Below are positions 23,396-35,100 of a stretch of DNA of 64,000 nt, piece after piece. Both the position numbers and the translations under genes were made by a program. The stretch is from Mycobacterium sp. Marseille-P9652 (GTDB lineage: Bacteria; Actinomycetota; Actinomycetes; Mycobacteriales; Mycobacteriaceae). A model generated the notes under the pieces. That model ran no database searches. It was not told where the DNA came from and was given only the letters and a program-made list of their open reading frames with translations. Numbering within the stretch: position 1 is the first letter of the stretch; every line of letters begins with the position of its first letter. The stretch covers positions 1 to 64,000 of the forward strand of contig NZ_CACRUY010000001.1 of assembly GCF_902652685.1 (NCBI RefSeq), read 5' to 3'.

Positions 23396-23452
23396 GTCCC
23401 AGGCCAACGATGCCGGCGGGGGTCACGGGGAAACGGTCCAGGGAGTTGTGAA

Positions 23453-26400
23453 TTGAACCCACCGGTTGTCATCGACCCGCGCTACTACGACGCGGTGATC
23501 TTCGACCTCTACGGGGTGCTCAGGGACGCCGCGTCCATCCAACGGCAGTCCTGGGCTTCGCTTTTCAACGACTACATGGTGCTCAGGCCGACTTTTCGGG
23601 GAGAGGACCACTCCCTGTTCACCGACGCCGACTACGACCGGCACCTGAATGGCAAACCCGGACCCGACGGCGTCGCCGCCTTTCTGACGTCGCGGGGCAT
23701 CACCCTGCCCTTCGGCGCGGCATCGGACGCCGGCGACGACACGATATGCGGTCTGGCGAACCGCCAGCGGCGGCTGTACGCCGAGCTGCTGGACCGCGAC
23801 GTCCCGCTGCTCGCGGCCATGGTCACGCTGACCCGCAAACTGGCCGAGGCCGGTGTCGCCGCGGCCGCCCACGCGCCTTTGGCCGAGGGCCATCATCTTT
23901 GGAGCGCCGACGGGATGGGTGACGGCCTGCTCGACGTCTTCATCGAGGCGGCCGGGCGCGACGCGCAAGGTGACGGGCCGGCCGGCGCCGACGCGGGACT
24001 GGTCGTCCTGCGGGACGCCCCGGACGTCCGGGCGGCGGCGAACGCCCTCGGCGTGCGGGCCCACCGCGCGGTGGTCGTGGGCGACAACCAGGCGGGGCTC
24101 GCCGCGGGGCGGGACGCGGGATTCGCCCTCGTCGTCGGCGTCGAGGGATCCGACGCACGGCCCGAGGCCGACGCCGACGTCGTGGTCAACGATCTGGCCG
24201 ACATCGCGGTGCGCACCGGGGACAAGCGGATCTCCGAGATCCCGAACGCGCTGGAAGCGTACGGGCAGCTTGCCGGGATCGCCATCGGCCGCGAATCGGT
24301 GCTCTTCCTCAACTACGACGTCGTGCTGCCCCAGGCGGTCGCGGACCCGGGCGCGGACGCGCGCATCCAGAAGGCCGCCCAGGCGCTGGGGAACCTCGCC
24401 GCGTTGTCCCCCGTCGTCGTCATCAGCGGCCGCGACGTCGCCGACATCCGCGACCGGGTGGGGATACCCGAGGTCTGGTACGCGGGCAACCACGGGTTCG
24501 AACTGCTCGGACCGGACGGTACCCACCACGAACACGACGGCGCGGCGGCTGCGGTCCCCGTCCTGGCCGACGCCGCGGAGAAGCTGCGCGACATCCTGTC
24601 CGGCATTCCCGGAATGCAGTTGATACACAAGCGCTTCGCCGTCGCGGTCCACTATCCCGCGGCGGCCGCCGAGCACATCGACGACATCGTCGCGACGACC
24701 CACCGGATCGGCAAGAAGAACAAGCTGCAGATCTGTCCCGGTCACGGCCTGGTCGAGTTGCGGCCGAACGTCGCGTGGGACGAGGGCACCAGGCTGGCGT
24801 GGATCCGCTCCCACGTGGACAAGCCGCGGTCGCTGATCCCGATCTACATCGGCGGCGACCTCGTCGACGAGGACGCGTTCGACGCGGTGCAACTCGGCGG
24901 CGTCGGAATCGCCGTGCGCCACAACACCGACGGCGACCGACGGACGGCCGCGCGGTTCGTCCTCGACGGTCCCGACGAGGTGGGCGAGGTGCTCGAGATG
25001 GGCTCGCGGTGGCTGGCCTACACGCACCAGACGTCAACCGAGGCCTGGAAATTCGGCTTCGACGGATACGACCCGGCCACCGAGAAGCTGCGCGAGGCGC
25101 TGTGCACCGTGGGCAACGGTTACTTCGCCACCCGGGGAGCCGCGCCGGAATCCAAGGCGGGGCAGGTGCACTATCCGGGCACGTACGCGGCCGGGGTGTA
25201 CAACCGCCTGTTCGACACCGTCTCGGGTGTCACCATCGACAACGAGAGCCTGGTCAACCTTCCCAACTGGCTGCCCCTCACCTTCCGCGTCGACTGCGGC
25301 GACTGGTTCGACATCGACGACGTCACCGTGCTGTCCTACCGGCAGACCCTGGAGACCAGGGGCGCGGTGCTCACCCGGGACGTGCGCTTCCGCGACGGCG
25401 CCGGGCGGACCACCACGCTGACACAACGGCGTTTCGTCGCCATGCACGCCCCCCACGTGGCCGGGCTGGCCACGACGATCCGGGCCGAGGACTGGTCGGG
25501 CACGCTCACGGTGCGCTCGACGCTGGACGGCAACGTGCGCAACTGTTTGGTCGAACGCTACCGCGACCTGTCCGACCGGCACCTGGATCTGCTCGCAAAG
25601 CGCGAGATCGCCGACGACTCGGTGCTTCTGGAGGTCCAGACGAACCAGTCGCGGATCCCGATCGCCCTGGCCGCACGAACCACTTTGTGGCGCAACGGTA
25701 CCCACTTCCCCCCGGGCGCCGACGCCACGTACCGGCTGGTCGAGGACGGCGCGGAGATCGGTCACGACATCGACGTCACGCTGTCGGCGGGTGAGAAATT
25801 GGCCGTCGAGAAGATGGTCACCCTGTTCACGGGCCGCGACGTCGCGACCTCCCAGCCGGCCGACGCGGCCCAGCGCTGGCTGGCCGGGCTCGGCCCGTTC
25901 GACGAGGTCCTGGACCGGCACCTGACCACCTGGAGCCACCTGTGGGAGCGCTCGTCGATCGAATTCGACCAATTCACCGACGAACTGCGCGTGCTGCGGC
26001 TGCACATGCTGCACCTGCTGCAGACGGTGTCGCCCAATTGCGCCGACCTCGACGTCGGGGTGCCGGCGCGCGGCCTGCACGGCGAGGCCTACCGCGGCCA
26101 CATCTTCTGGGACGAGCTGTTCATCTTCCCGGTGTTGAACCTGCGCTTCCCGATGATCACCCGGTCGCTGCTGCTCTACCGCCACCGGCGGCTGCCGGAG
26201 GCCTGCCGCGCCGCGCGGGAGGCCGGCTACGCCGGCGCCATGTTCCCGTGGCAGTCGGGCAGCGACGGCCGCGAGGAAAGCCAACGGCTGCACCTCAATC
26301 CGCGCAGCGGCCGGTGGAATCCCGACGCCAGCGCCCGCGCGCACCACATCGGGATCGCGGTCGCCTACAACGCGTGGAAGTTCTACCAGACCACCGGGGA

Positions 26401-27436
26401 CTTGGCGTACCTGATCGACTACGGCGCCGAGCTGCTGGGCGAGATCGCCCGATTCTGGGTCAGCAGGGCGACTTTCGACCCTGAGCGGGGCCGCTACAGC
26501 ATCCGCGGGGTCATTGGGCCCGACGAGTTCCACTCCGGATACCCCGAGGCGCCGTACGACGGCATCGACAACAACGCCTACACCAACGTGATGGCGGTCT
26601 GGGTCATCATGCGCGCCCTGGACGCGCTGGAGCTGCTGCCCCTGCCGAACCTGCTGGACCTGCGGGAGAAGCTGCGGCTGCGCGACGACGAGCTCGCCCA
26701 CTGGAACGACGTCAGCCGGCGGATGTTCGTGCCGTTCCACGAGGGCGTGATCAGCCAGTTCGAGGGATACGGCGAACTGGCCGAATTGGATTGGGACCAC
26801 TACCGGGAGACGTACGGCAACATCCAGCGTCTGGACCGCATCCTCGAGGCGGAGGGCGACGACATCAACCGCTACAGGGCATCCAAGCAGGCCGACGCGC
26901 TGATGCTGCTGTACCTGATGTCGTCGACCGAGCTGCGCGAGGTCCTCGACCGGCTCGGCTACCGGTTCACCTCCGAGCAGGTGCCGAGGATGGTCGACTA
27001 CTACCTGGCCCGCACGTCGCACGGCTCCACGCTGTCGGGCGTGGTGCACAGCTGGGTGCTGGCCCGGGCCAACCGCGACCGTGCCACCGAGTTCTTCCGC
27101 GAGGTGCTGAACTCCGACGTCGCCGACATCCAGGGCGGCACCACCTCCGAGGGCATCCACCTGGCGGCGATGGCCGGCAGCGTCGACCTGATGCAGCGCT
27201 GCTTCACCGGGCTGGAGACCCGCGGCGGGCGCATCATCCTCGACCCGCACTGGCCGGAAACGCTTGGCGAACTGGCCATCCCGATCCACTACCGCGGCCT
27301 GCACCTGCACCTGCGGGTCAGCGGCAAGGGCGTGGTCATCAGCGTCGACCCCCGGGGAACCGGCGAGATCGACGTCGAGTGCCGGGGTCAGGTCAAGCGC
27401 CTGACCCCCGGGGGCACCGTCAGATTCGCCGGATAG
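23453..27436 (+). CDS. OtsB1-like HAD/GH65 fusion, phosphatase site degenerate
   Basis: This 1327-residue protein has the layout of M. tuberculosis Rv2006 (OtsB1): an N-terminal phosphoglucomutase-like HAD domain (about 10-250), a trehalose-6-phosphate-phosphatase-like HAD domain (about 280-510) and a large GH65 domain (about 530-1320). The GH65 acid Glu1025 lies in GPDEFHSGY, and the loop [14 protein letters not shown] is the phosphate site of GH65 phosphorylases, so disaccharide phosphorolysis (trehalose or kojibiose type) is likely. The TPP domain appears dead: motif I reads LNYDVVL with Asn287 in place of the nucleophile Asp, and motif IV reads GGDLVDED instead of GDD. The start is a TTG with GGGAG seven bases upstream. 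A paralogue at 48961 keeps the intact phosphatase motifs. Confidence 0.85.
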   Translation: MNPPVVIDPRYYDAVIFDLYGVLRDAASIQRQSWASLFNDYMVLRPTFRGEDHSLFTDADYDRHLNGKPGPDGVAAFLTSRGITLPFGAASDAGDDTICGLANRQRRLYAELLDRDVPLLAAMVTLTRKLAEAGVAAAAHAPLAEGHHLWSADGMGDGLLDVFIEAAGRDAQGDGPAGADAGLVVLRDAPDVRAAANALGVRAHRAVVVGDNQAGLAAGRDAGFALVVGVEGSDARPEADADVVVNDLADIAVRTGDKRISEIPNALEAYGQLAGIAIGRESVLFLNYDVVLPQAVADPGADARIQKAAQALGNLAALSPVVVISGRDVADIRDRVGIPEVWYAGNHGFELLGPDGTHHEHDGAAAAVPVLADAAEKLRDILSGIPGMQLIHKRFAVAVHYPAAAAEHIDDIVATTHRIGKKNKLQICPGHGLVELRPNVAWDEGTRLAWIRSHVDKPRSLIPIYIGGDLVDEDAFDAVQLGGVGIAVRHNTDGDRRTAARFVLDGPDEVGEVLEMGSRWLAYTHQTSTEAWKFGFDGYDPATEKLREALCTVGNGYFATRGAAPESKAGQVHYPGTYAAGVYNRLFDTVSGVTIDNESLVNLPNWLPLTFRVDCGDWFDIDDVTVLSYRQTLETRGAVLTRDVRFRDGAGRTTTLTQRRFVAMHAPHVAGLATTIRAEDWSGTLTVRSTLDGNVRNCLVERYRDLSDRHLDLLAKREIADDSVLLEVQTNQSRIPIALAARTTLWRNGTHFPPGADATYRLVEDGAEIGHDIDVTLSAGEKLAVEKMVTLFTGRDVATSQPADAAQRWLAGLGPFDEVLDRHLTTWSHLWERSSIEFDQFTDELRVLRLHMLHLLQTVSPNCADLDVGVPARGLHGEAYRGHIFWDELFIFPVLNLRFPMITRSLLLYRHRRLPEACRAAREAGYAGAMFPWQSGSDGREESQRLHLNPRSGRWNPDASARAHHIGIAVAYNAWKFYQTTGDLAYLIDYGAELLGEIARFWVSRATFDPERGRYSIRGVIGPDEFHSGYPEAPYDGIDNNAYTNVMAVWVIMRALDALELLPLPNLLDLREKLRLRDDELAHWNDVSRRMFVPFHEGVISQFEGYGELAELDWDHYRETYGNIQRLDRILEAEGDDINRYRASKQADALMLLYLMSSTELREVLDRLGYRFTSEQVPRMVDYYLARTSHGSTLSGVVHSWVLARANRDRATEFFREVLNSDVADIQGGTTSEGIHLAAMAGSVDLMQRCFTGLETRGGRIILDPHWPETLGELAIPIHYRGLHLHLRVSGKGVVISVDPRGTGEIDVECRGQVKRLTPGGTVRFAG

Positions 27437-27467
27437 GGCACGGACACACCACATCGGAGGAGAAGAC

Positions 27468-29120
27468 ATGACCGCGACCGTCGGCCTCGACCGCGAGACC
27501 CTCGACATGATGCTGGACTCGCTGCAGGAGTTCGTCGCCGCCGCCCTACCGGACGAGCGCCTGCTCGAACTCGACCACGAGGACGTCTGCCCCGAGGAGA
27601 CCGTCCGCGCGATGTGCGGCGAGGACCTCGGCGTCCAACTCGTGTTCGTCCCCGAGGAATACGGCGGGCTCGGCGGCGGGGCGTTCGACTCCTACCGGGT
27701 GTGCGAGAAGCTGGCCCGGATCGACATCGGGCTTGCCACGGCGGTTTTCGCTACGTTCCTGGGTTCCGACCCGATCCTGATCGGCGCGACCGACGAGCAG
27801 CGCATCCAGTGGCTGGGCCGCATCGCCGAGGAGGGCATCCTGTTCGCCTACGGCGCCACCGAGCCCGACGCGGGCAGCGACCTGGGCGCCATGAAGACGA
27901 CCGCCACCCCGGTGGAGACCGACGGGCAGGTGACGGGCTACCGGATCAACGGGCGCAAGCAGTGGATCAGCAACGGCTCGATCGCCGACGTCTACTCCGT
28001 GCTGGCGCTGGCGCCCGGCGGCCCGTCCTGGTTCGTCGTGGAGCGCAACACCGAGGGGTTCTCGGCGGCGGCGCCCGAGGACAAGCACGGCATCCGGCTG
28101 TCGAACACCGCGGCGCTGTTCCTCGACGACGTGGTGGTGCCGGCCGAGAACCTCGTCGGGCGCGAGGAGGGCCGCGGCCTGACCCAGGCCCAGCAGGTGT
28201 TCGGCTACACCCGGGTGATGGTCGGCGCGTTCGGCCTGGGCGGCGGGTGGAGCGCACTGGACCGCGCGATCACCTACTCGCTCAACCGCATTCAGGGTGG
28301 CGCGCCGCTGGCGAGCAAGCAGGGTTTCACCCACAAGCTGATCGTGCCGCACGCGGTGCGGCTGGAGGCCGCGCGCGCCTTCCTGGAGGAGACCGCCGCG
28401 CGCATCGACGCCGGCGAGGGCGCGGGCGGCGCGCTCAACACCGAGGGGGCGATCGCCAAGTACCTGGCGACCGAGGCCGGCAACGCGGCGGCCGAGGCGG
28501 CGATCCAGGCGCACGGCGGGTACGGCTACACCCGCGACTACATGGTGGAGAAGATCAAGCGCGACGTGCGCATCACCATGATCTACGAGGGCACCTCCGA
28601 GATCCTGGAGATGACGATCGCCCGCGACCGCTGGCAGCAGCACCTCAAGACGTCCGGGGCCTACTACCGCGACAGGGCGCGCGAACTCGGCGGCGTGGCA
28701 AACGAATTCGGCGGCCCCACCGCCGCGCTCGCCCTGGAGTGCCTGGCCGCGGTCCTCGAGGCCTGCCGCGTGGGCCACCTGACCCGCAACCAGCACGTCC
28801 TGCTTCGCCTCGGCGAACTGACCGCCTACGCCGAATGCGCCGGGGCGCTCGCCCGCCGCGCCGCGGCGGCGGCCGACGGGGCCCTGCCCGAGAAGGCCGA
28901 CACCCGCTTCGCGCCCGCCGCGCTGGCCGCCGTTGCCCGCGTGTTCGCCCGGGAGGCTGCGCTCAAGGTCGCCGAGGAGGGCCTGCGGTGGGTGTCGGGG
29001 GCCGGCACGGACGCCGACCTGGGCGCCGCACTGCCGCTGGACCGGGTGCGCGCCGCGCAGGCCGGACTGCTCGCCGACATGAACCTGGTCGCGGACGCGC
29101 TGTACGGAAGGCAGGCGTGA
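27468..29120 (+). CDS. Acyl-CoA dehydrogenase with C-terminal extension
   Basis: This FAD-dependent enzyme, 550 residues, desaturates acyl-CoA at alpha-beta. The N-terminal, beta and C-terminal ACAD domains cover about residues 1-390, with [10 protein letters not shown] and KQWISNG in the flavin domain, [17 protein letters not shown] and the catalytic Glu374 in [10 protein letters not shown] further 160 Ala-rich residues resemble the tail of very-long-chain ACADs. It stops one base before the megasynthase ATG, so the two are surely co-expressed. Since that synthase has no enoyl reductase domain, this enzyme may act on its product or, run in reverse, as the missing reductase; this is inference. 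Confidence 0.88.
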   Translation: MTATVGLDRETLDMMLDSLQEFVAAALPDERLLELDHEDVCPEETVRAMCGEDLGVQLVFVPEEYGGLGGGAFDSYRVCEKLARIDIGLATAVFATFLGSDPILIGATDEQRIQWLGRIAEEGILFAYGATEPDAGSDLGAMKTTATPVETDGQVTGYRINGRKQWISNGSIADVYSVLALAPGGPSWFVVERNTEGFSAAAPEDKHGIRLSNTAALFLDDVVVPAENLVGREEGRGLTQAQQVFGYTRVMVGAFGLGGGWSALDRAITYSLNRIQGGAPLASKQGFTHKLIVPHAVRLEAARAFLEETAARIDAGEGAGGALNTEGAIAKYLATEAGNAAAEAAIQAHGGYGYTRDYMVEKIKRDVRITMIYEGTSEILEMTIARDRWQQHLKTSGAYYRDRARELGGVANEFGGPTAALALECLAAVLEACRVGHLTRNQHVLLRLGELTAYAECAGALARRAAAAADGALPEKADTRFAPAALAAVARVFAREAALKVAEEGLRWVSGAGTDADLGAALPLDRVRAAQAGLLADMNLVADALYGRQA

Positions 29121-29121
29121 C

Positions 29122-32100
29122 ATGAACCTCTCGGCACCGGAACCCATCGCGGTGGTCGGCGTCAGCGCGATCATGCCCGACGCGCCCGATGTGGAAACAT
29201 TCTGGGGCAACATCAAATCTGGCCGCTACAGCATCAGCGACGTGCCTCCCGAGCGGTGGGACCCCGAGCTGTACTACGACCCCGACCCGCACGCGCCGGA
29301 CAAGACGTACTCCCGCATCGGCGGCTGGGTCCGCGACTTCGCCTGGGAGCCGCTGGCGTGGAAGCTGCCGATCCCCCCGGCGGTGAGCGCGCAGATGGAC
29401 GGCGGTCAGCAGTGGGCCGTCGCCGGCACCCGTTCCGCGCTGCTCGACGCCGGCTGGCCGGACTGGACGGTGGATCCCGAGCGCGTGGCGGTCATCATCG
29501 GCAACGCGATCGGCGGCGACAAGCAGCACCGCAGCAACCTGCGCATCCAATTCCCCTCCTTTGCCAGGGAATTGAGCGCCGCGCCGTCCTTCGCCGCGCT
29601 GCCCCCCGAGGTCCGCGACGCCGTCCTCGCCGAAACCCACGCGTCCTTCGTCGCCAGCCTGCCGGAGATCACCGAGGACACCATGCCGGGCGAACTGGCG
29701 AACGTCATCGCCGGGCGGGTGGCCAACCTGTTCAACTTCCGCGGACCCAACTTCAGCGCCGACGCCGCCTGCGCCTCGGCGCTGGCCGCCATGTCGTCCG
29801 CCGTGCGCGGGCTGCAGGCCGGCGACTTCGACGCCGTGGTCACGGGCGGCGTCGACCGCAACATGGACCCGCCCGGCTTCGTCAAGTTCTGCAAGATCGG
29901 CGCGCTGTCGGCCACCGGCACCCGCCCCTTCGACGCCGGCGCCGACGGCTTCGTGATGGGCGAGGGCGCAGCGCTTTTCGTGCTCAAGCGGTTGAGTGAC
30001 GCCGAGCGCGACGGCGACCGGATCTACGCGGTGCTGCTCGGCATGGCCGGGTCCAGCGACGGGCGCGGCAAGGGCATCACCGCGCCCAATCCCGTCGGGC
30101 AGCGGCTGGCGGTCGAGCGGGCGTGGCAGGTCGCCGGCGTCGACCCCGCGCACGCGTCCTACGTCGAGGCGCACGGCACCTCCACGCGCGTCGGCGACGC
30201 CACCGAGCTGGGCAGCCTGACCGACGTCTTCGGGAAGGCCGGGGCCGCGAGCGGATCGATCGCGCTGGGGTCGGTGAAGTCGAACATCGGCCACCTCAAG
30301 GGGGCCGCCGGCGCGGCCGGCCTGCTCAAGACCGTGCTGAGCCTGCACGACAAGGTGCTCGCGCCGAGCCTGCACTTCGAGCACCCCAACGAGAACGTCG
30401 ACTGGGACGAGATCCCGTTCCGCGTCAACACCCAGCTGCGGGAGTGGCCGGGGTCCGACGGCGGGCCGCGGTGCGCCGGCGTGAGCGCTTTCGGATTCGG
30501 CGGCACCAACTTTCACGCCGTCCTGGAGGAGTACGTGCCCGGGCGGCACCGGCCGCCGGACGCGGCGCGATCGTTCCCGGGCGCGGACGTCCGGCGCGAC
30601 GCCCCGCTGGGCGCGGCCGCCCGCAAGGCGCCGCTGCGGGGCGCGGCAGTGGTGGGCGGCGCCGATGACGCCGACGTGGCCGCGCGGCTCGAGCGGTTGG
30701 CCGCCGACGCGGCCGCCGGGCGGGCACCCGAACCCGGGCCGCCCGACCCGGCGCTGGCCGCCGCCGCCCCGGTGCGGGTGGCCATCGACTACGCCGACAC
30801 CGCAGAGCTGGCGGCCAAGGCCACCAAGGCCGCCCAGGCGCTGCGCGGCGCGAATCCCGCAGGCAGTCAAGCACTTTGGAAGGTGCTGCGCGCCCAGGGG
30901 GTGTTCGTGGGGCGCGGCGCGCCCGGCAAGGTCGCGTTCCTCTACACGGGCCAGGGCTCCCAGTACGTGAACATGCTCGCCGAGCTCCGCCGCCGGGAGC
31001 CGATCGTGGCGGCGACGTTCGACGAGGCCGACCGAGTGATGCGGCCGCTGCTGGGCAAGCCGCTGACCGAGTACATCTTCGCCGACACCGCCGACGAGTC
31101 GAACGCCCGGCGGCTCGAGCAGCAGCTGATGCAGACCGAGATCACCCAGCCGGCGGTGCTCACCACCGACCTGGCCCTGACGCGGATGCTCGACGCGTAC
31201 GGCGTGCGTCCCGACATGGTGATGGGCCACAGCCTCGGCGAGTACGGGGCCCTGGTGGCCGCCGGCGCGCTGACGTTCGAGGCCGCCCTGGAGGCGGTGA
31301 GCGCGCGCGGCCGGGAGATGGCGAGCCTGTCGGTCGAGGACAACGGCGCGATGGCCGCCGTGTTCGCCCCGCTGGCCGAAATCGAGCGCGTCGTCGCCGA
31401 GACCGACGGCTACGTCGTCATCGCGAACGTCAACAGCACGAGCCAGGCGGTCATCGGCGGCGCCACCGACGCCGTCGACCGGGCCGTCGAGGCGTTCCGC
31501 GCCGCCGGGGTCAACGCGTCGCGCATCCCGGTGAGCCACGCGTTCCACACCGCGATCGTGGCGCCCGTCAGCGAGCCGCTCAAGGCGGTGCTGCGCCGGC
31601 TCGACGCGCACCCGCCCAGCCTGCCGATCGTGGCCAACGTGACGGGCGACTTCTATCCCGCCCACGCCGACGTCGACACCATGCTCGACCTGCTCGGCCG
31701 CCAGGTCGCGTCGCCGGTCCAGTTCATCGACGGGCTGCGCACCCTGTATGCGGCGGGCGCGCGGGTGTTCGTCGAGGTGGGCCCGAAGAAGGCGCTGCAC
31801 GGGTTCGTCGAGGACGTGCTGGGCGACGCCGGGGACGTGCTGGCGCTGTTCACCAACCACCCGAAGACCGGCGACGTCGCCTCGTTCAACCAGGCGCTGT
31901 GCGGGCTCTATGCCGCGGGGCTGGGGTACGCCGCGCCGCCAGCCGCCGCCGCGCCGCAGCCGAAACCCGTTGAATCACCGAGGAATGCCATGACCGCTCA
32001 GATCACCGACCAGCAGTACGCCGAGCTGGGTCGCCGCGTCCTCGACGTTGTGGAACACGGCCTGCCCGGCGGCGCCCCGGGGCTTTCGGGGGCCGCGCGC

Positions 32101-35100
32101 CCGGTCGCCACCGGATCGGTGGTGATCACCGGCGCGGCGCTCGGGCTGCCCGGCGTCGAGCGGGTCTTCGACGACGACAACATCACCCGGATCCTCGACG
32201 GCCAGCAGTTCATCGACGCGATCCCCCACCACCTGCGGCGCGACATGGTCGACCGGCACATCACCCGGCTGGTGAAACGGGCGTCGGGCGATCCCACGTT
32301 CGAGGCGATCGACAACGAGGCCCAGGTCGTCAAGCTGGCGGGCCGCGCCGCGCCGCTGGACGTGGTCAGCGAATTCGGCGTAGACGAGGCCCGCGACGGC
32401 GCGCTGGACTCGACGACCCGGCTCGCGATCGGGGCGGGATTCGACGCGCTGCGCGACGCCGGCATCCCCTTGGTGCTGCACTACAAGACCACGACCCTGG
32501 GCACGCAGCTGCCGGACCGGTGGGCGCTGCCGGAGTCGATGCGCGACGACACCGGCGTCATCTTCGCCTCCGCGTTCCCCGGCATGGACAACTTCGCCCG
32601 CGACCTCGAGCGCTACTACGTCGACCGGGCCAACCGCGAGCAGCTGGCGGCGCTGGAGGCGGTGCGCGCCCGGGCCAACGGTGACGACGGCGTCGCCACC
32701 GAGCTCGACCGGCGCATCCACGAACTGCGCCACGAAATCGAAACGCACCCCTTCGAATTCGACCGGCGGTTCATCTTCCGCTGCCTGTCGATGGGCCACT
32801 CGCAGTTCGCCGAGATCATCGGCGCGCGCGGACCCAACACACAGGTGAACGCCGCCTGCGCCAGCACCACGCAGGCCGTGTCGGTGGCCGAGGACTGGAT
32901 TCGCACCGGGCGCTGCCGGCGGGTGGTCGTGGTGTCCGCCGACGACGCCAGCTCCGACGCGCTGCTGCCCTGGCTGGCGTCCGGATTCCTCGCCTCCGGC
33001 GCGGCGGCCACCGACGACATCGTCGAGGAGGCGGCCACGCCGTTCGACCAGCGCCGCCACGGGATGATCCTGGGCATGGGCGCCGCGGCGTTCGTCGTGG
33101 AGTCCGCCGAGGCCGCGGCCGAACGCGGGCTGCAACCGATCTGCGAGGTGCTGAGCACGGTGACCGCCAACAGCGCCTTCCACGGCACCCGGCTCGACGT
33201 CGACCACATCGGCGCCGTCATGGAGAAGCTGATCACCCAGGCCGAGGCCCGCGGCGTTGACCGGCACGCCATCGCGGCGAGCACCGAGTTCGTCTCGCAC
33301 GAGACGTACACGCCGGCCCGAGGCGGCAGCGCGGCCGCCGAAATCCACGCGCTGCGCAGGGTTTTCGGGCCGGACGCCGATGCGCTGGTGATCACCAACA
33401 CCAAGGGCTTCACCGGCCATGCGATGGGCGCCGGCGTCGAGGACGTCGTCGCGATCAAGAGCCTGGAGACCGGCATCGTCCCGCCGGTGCCCAACTACAA
33501 GGAACCCGACCCCGAGCTGGGGCACCTGAACCTGTCGACCGGTGGAACCTACCCCGTCCAGTACGCGCTGCGGCTCGGCGCCGGGTTCGGCTCACAGATC
33601 GCGATGACGCTGCTGCGCTGGACGCCGGTGCCCGACGGCCGCCACCGCCTGCCCGATGAACTGGGGTACGAGTACCGGATCGTCGACCGCGACGCCTGGC
33701 GGCGCTGGCTCGCGTCGGCGGCCGGCAGCGCCGACGCCGCCCTGGAGGTGGTCCAGCACCGGCTGCGGGTGGTCGACACCGGGCCTTTGGCCATGGCCCC
33801 GAAACCCGCGCCGGCCCCGGCGGCTCAACCGGCGCCGGCACCCGTCGTTCAATCACCGCCTCGGTCAACCGAATCCGCGCCGGAGCCGGCAACCGAGGCA
33901 GACGACCTGACCGGCACCGTCGTCGGGATTGTCTCCGAGCTGACCGGCTACCCGACCGACCTGCTGGACGTCGACCTCGACCTGGAGGCCGACCTCGGCG
34001 TCGACACCGTCAAACAAGCCGAAATCTTCGCCGCCATCCGCGAGCACTACGGCGTCGCCCGCGACGACACCCTCAAGCTGCGGGACTTCCCGACGCTGAC
34101 CCACGTCGTCGGCTGGATCCGCGAGAAGACCGGCGCACCGGCGTCGTCCCCGCTGGCGGCCCAAACACCGGCTCCCGCAGAAGAACCGGCGCCGGCGTCG
34201 GGCGACGACCTGACCGGCACCGTCGTCGGGATCGTCTCCGAGCTCACCGGCTACCCGACCGACCTGCTGGACGTCGACCTCGACCTGGAAGCCGACCTGG
34301 GCGTCGACACCGTCAAACAGGCCGAGATCTTCGCCGCCATCCGCGAGCACTACGGCGTCGCCCGCGACGACACCCTCAAACTGCGCGACTTCCCCACCCT
34401 CACCCACGTCGTCGGCTGGATCCGCGACAAGACCGCCGATTCCCCGGCGAGCGCCGAGGCGACCCCAAAAAAAGCGCCGGGTGACACGGCGGCGACCGTT
34501 GCCGCCGCGTCACCTTTGATCGCCGGGGACGTCGCCGCCACCGACCGGATCCCCCGCCGGGTGCCGGTGCCCACGCTGCGCCCCGGTCTCGACGCGTGCG
34601 TGCCGACCGGCGTGGAATTGGGGCCCGGCAGCCGGGTGGCCGTCATGCCCGACCACGGCGGCATCGGCCACGCGCTGGTCAGTCGCCTCACCCGCCTCGG
34701 CGTCGAGGTGTTGACGCTGAACCCGGCCGACGACGTCGCAGCGGTGCTCGGGGACAACGTGATTGACGGCGTGTACTGGCTCGCGGCGCTCGACGACGAG
34801 GGCCCGCTGGCGGACATGGATCTCACCGGCTGGCGCAAGGCGCTGCGCCATCGCGTCCGCGACCTCTATCTGGCCATGCGGCACGTGTGGGCGCAGAGCC
34901 CGTTCATGGTCGTGGCCACCCGCCTCGGCGGCTACCACGGCTACGACGAGGCCGGCGCGACGTGCCCGCTGGGCGGCGCGGTCACCGGGTTCGCCAAGGC
35001 CTACCGGCGCGAGCGGCCCGACGCCCTGGTCAAGGCGGTCGACTTCCCGGCCAGCCGCAAGACGTCGGCGCTGGCCGACATCCTCATCGACGAGACGCTG

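Noticed and set aside
23427-23440. GGGGAAACGGTCCA as a DosR box before the OtsB1-like gene.
   Set aside because: Only one half-site fits, and it abuts the ribosome-binding site too near the start for a normal activator position.
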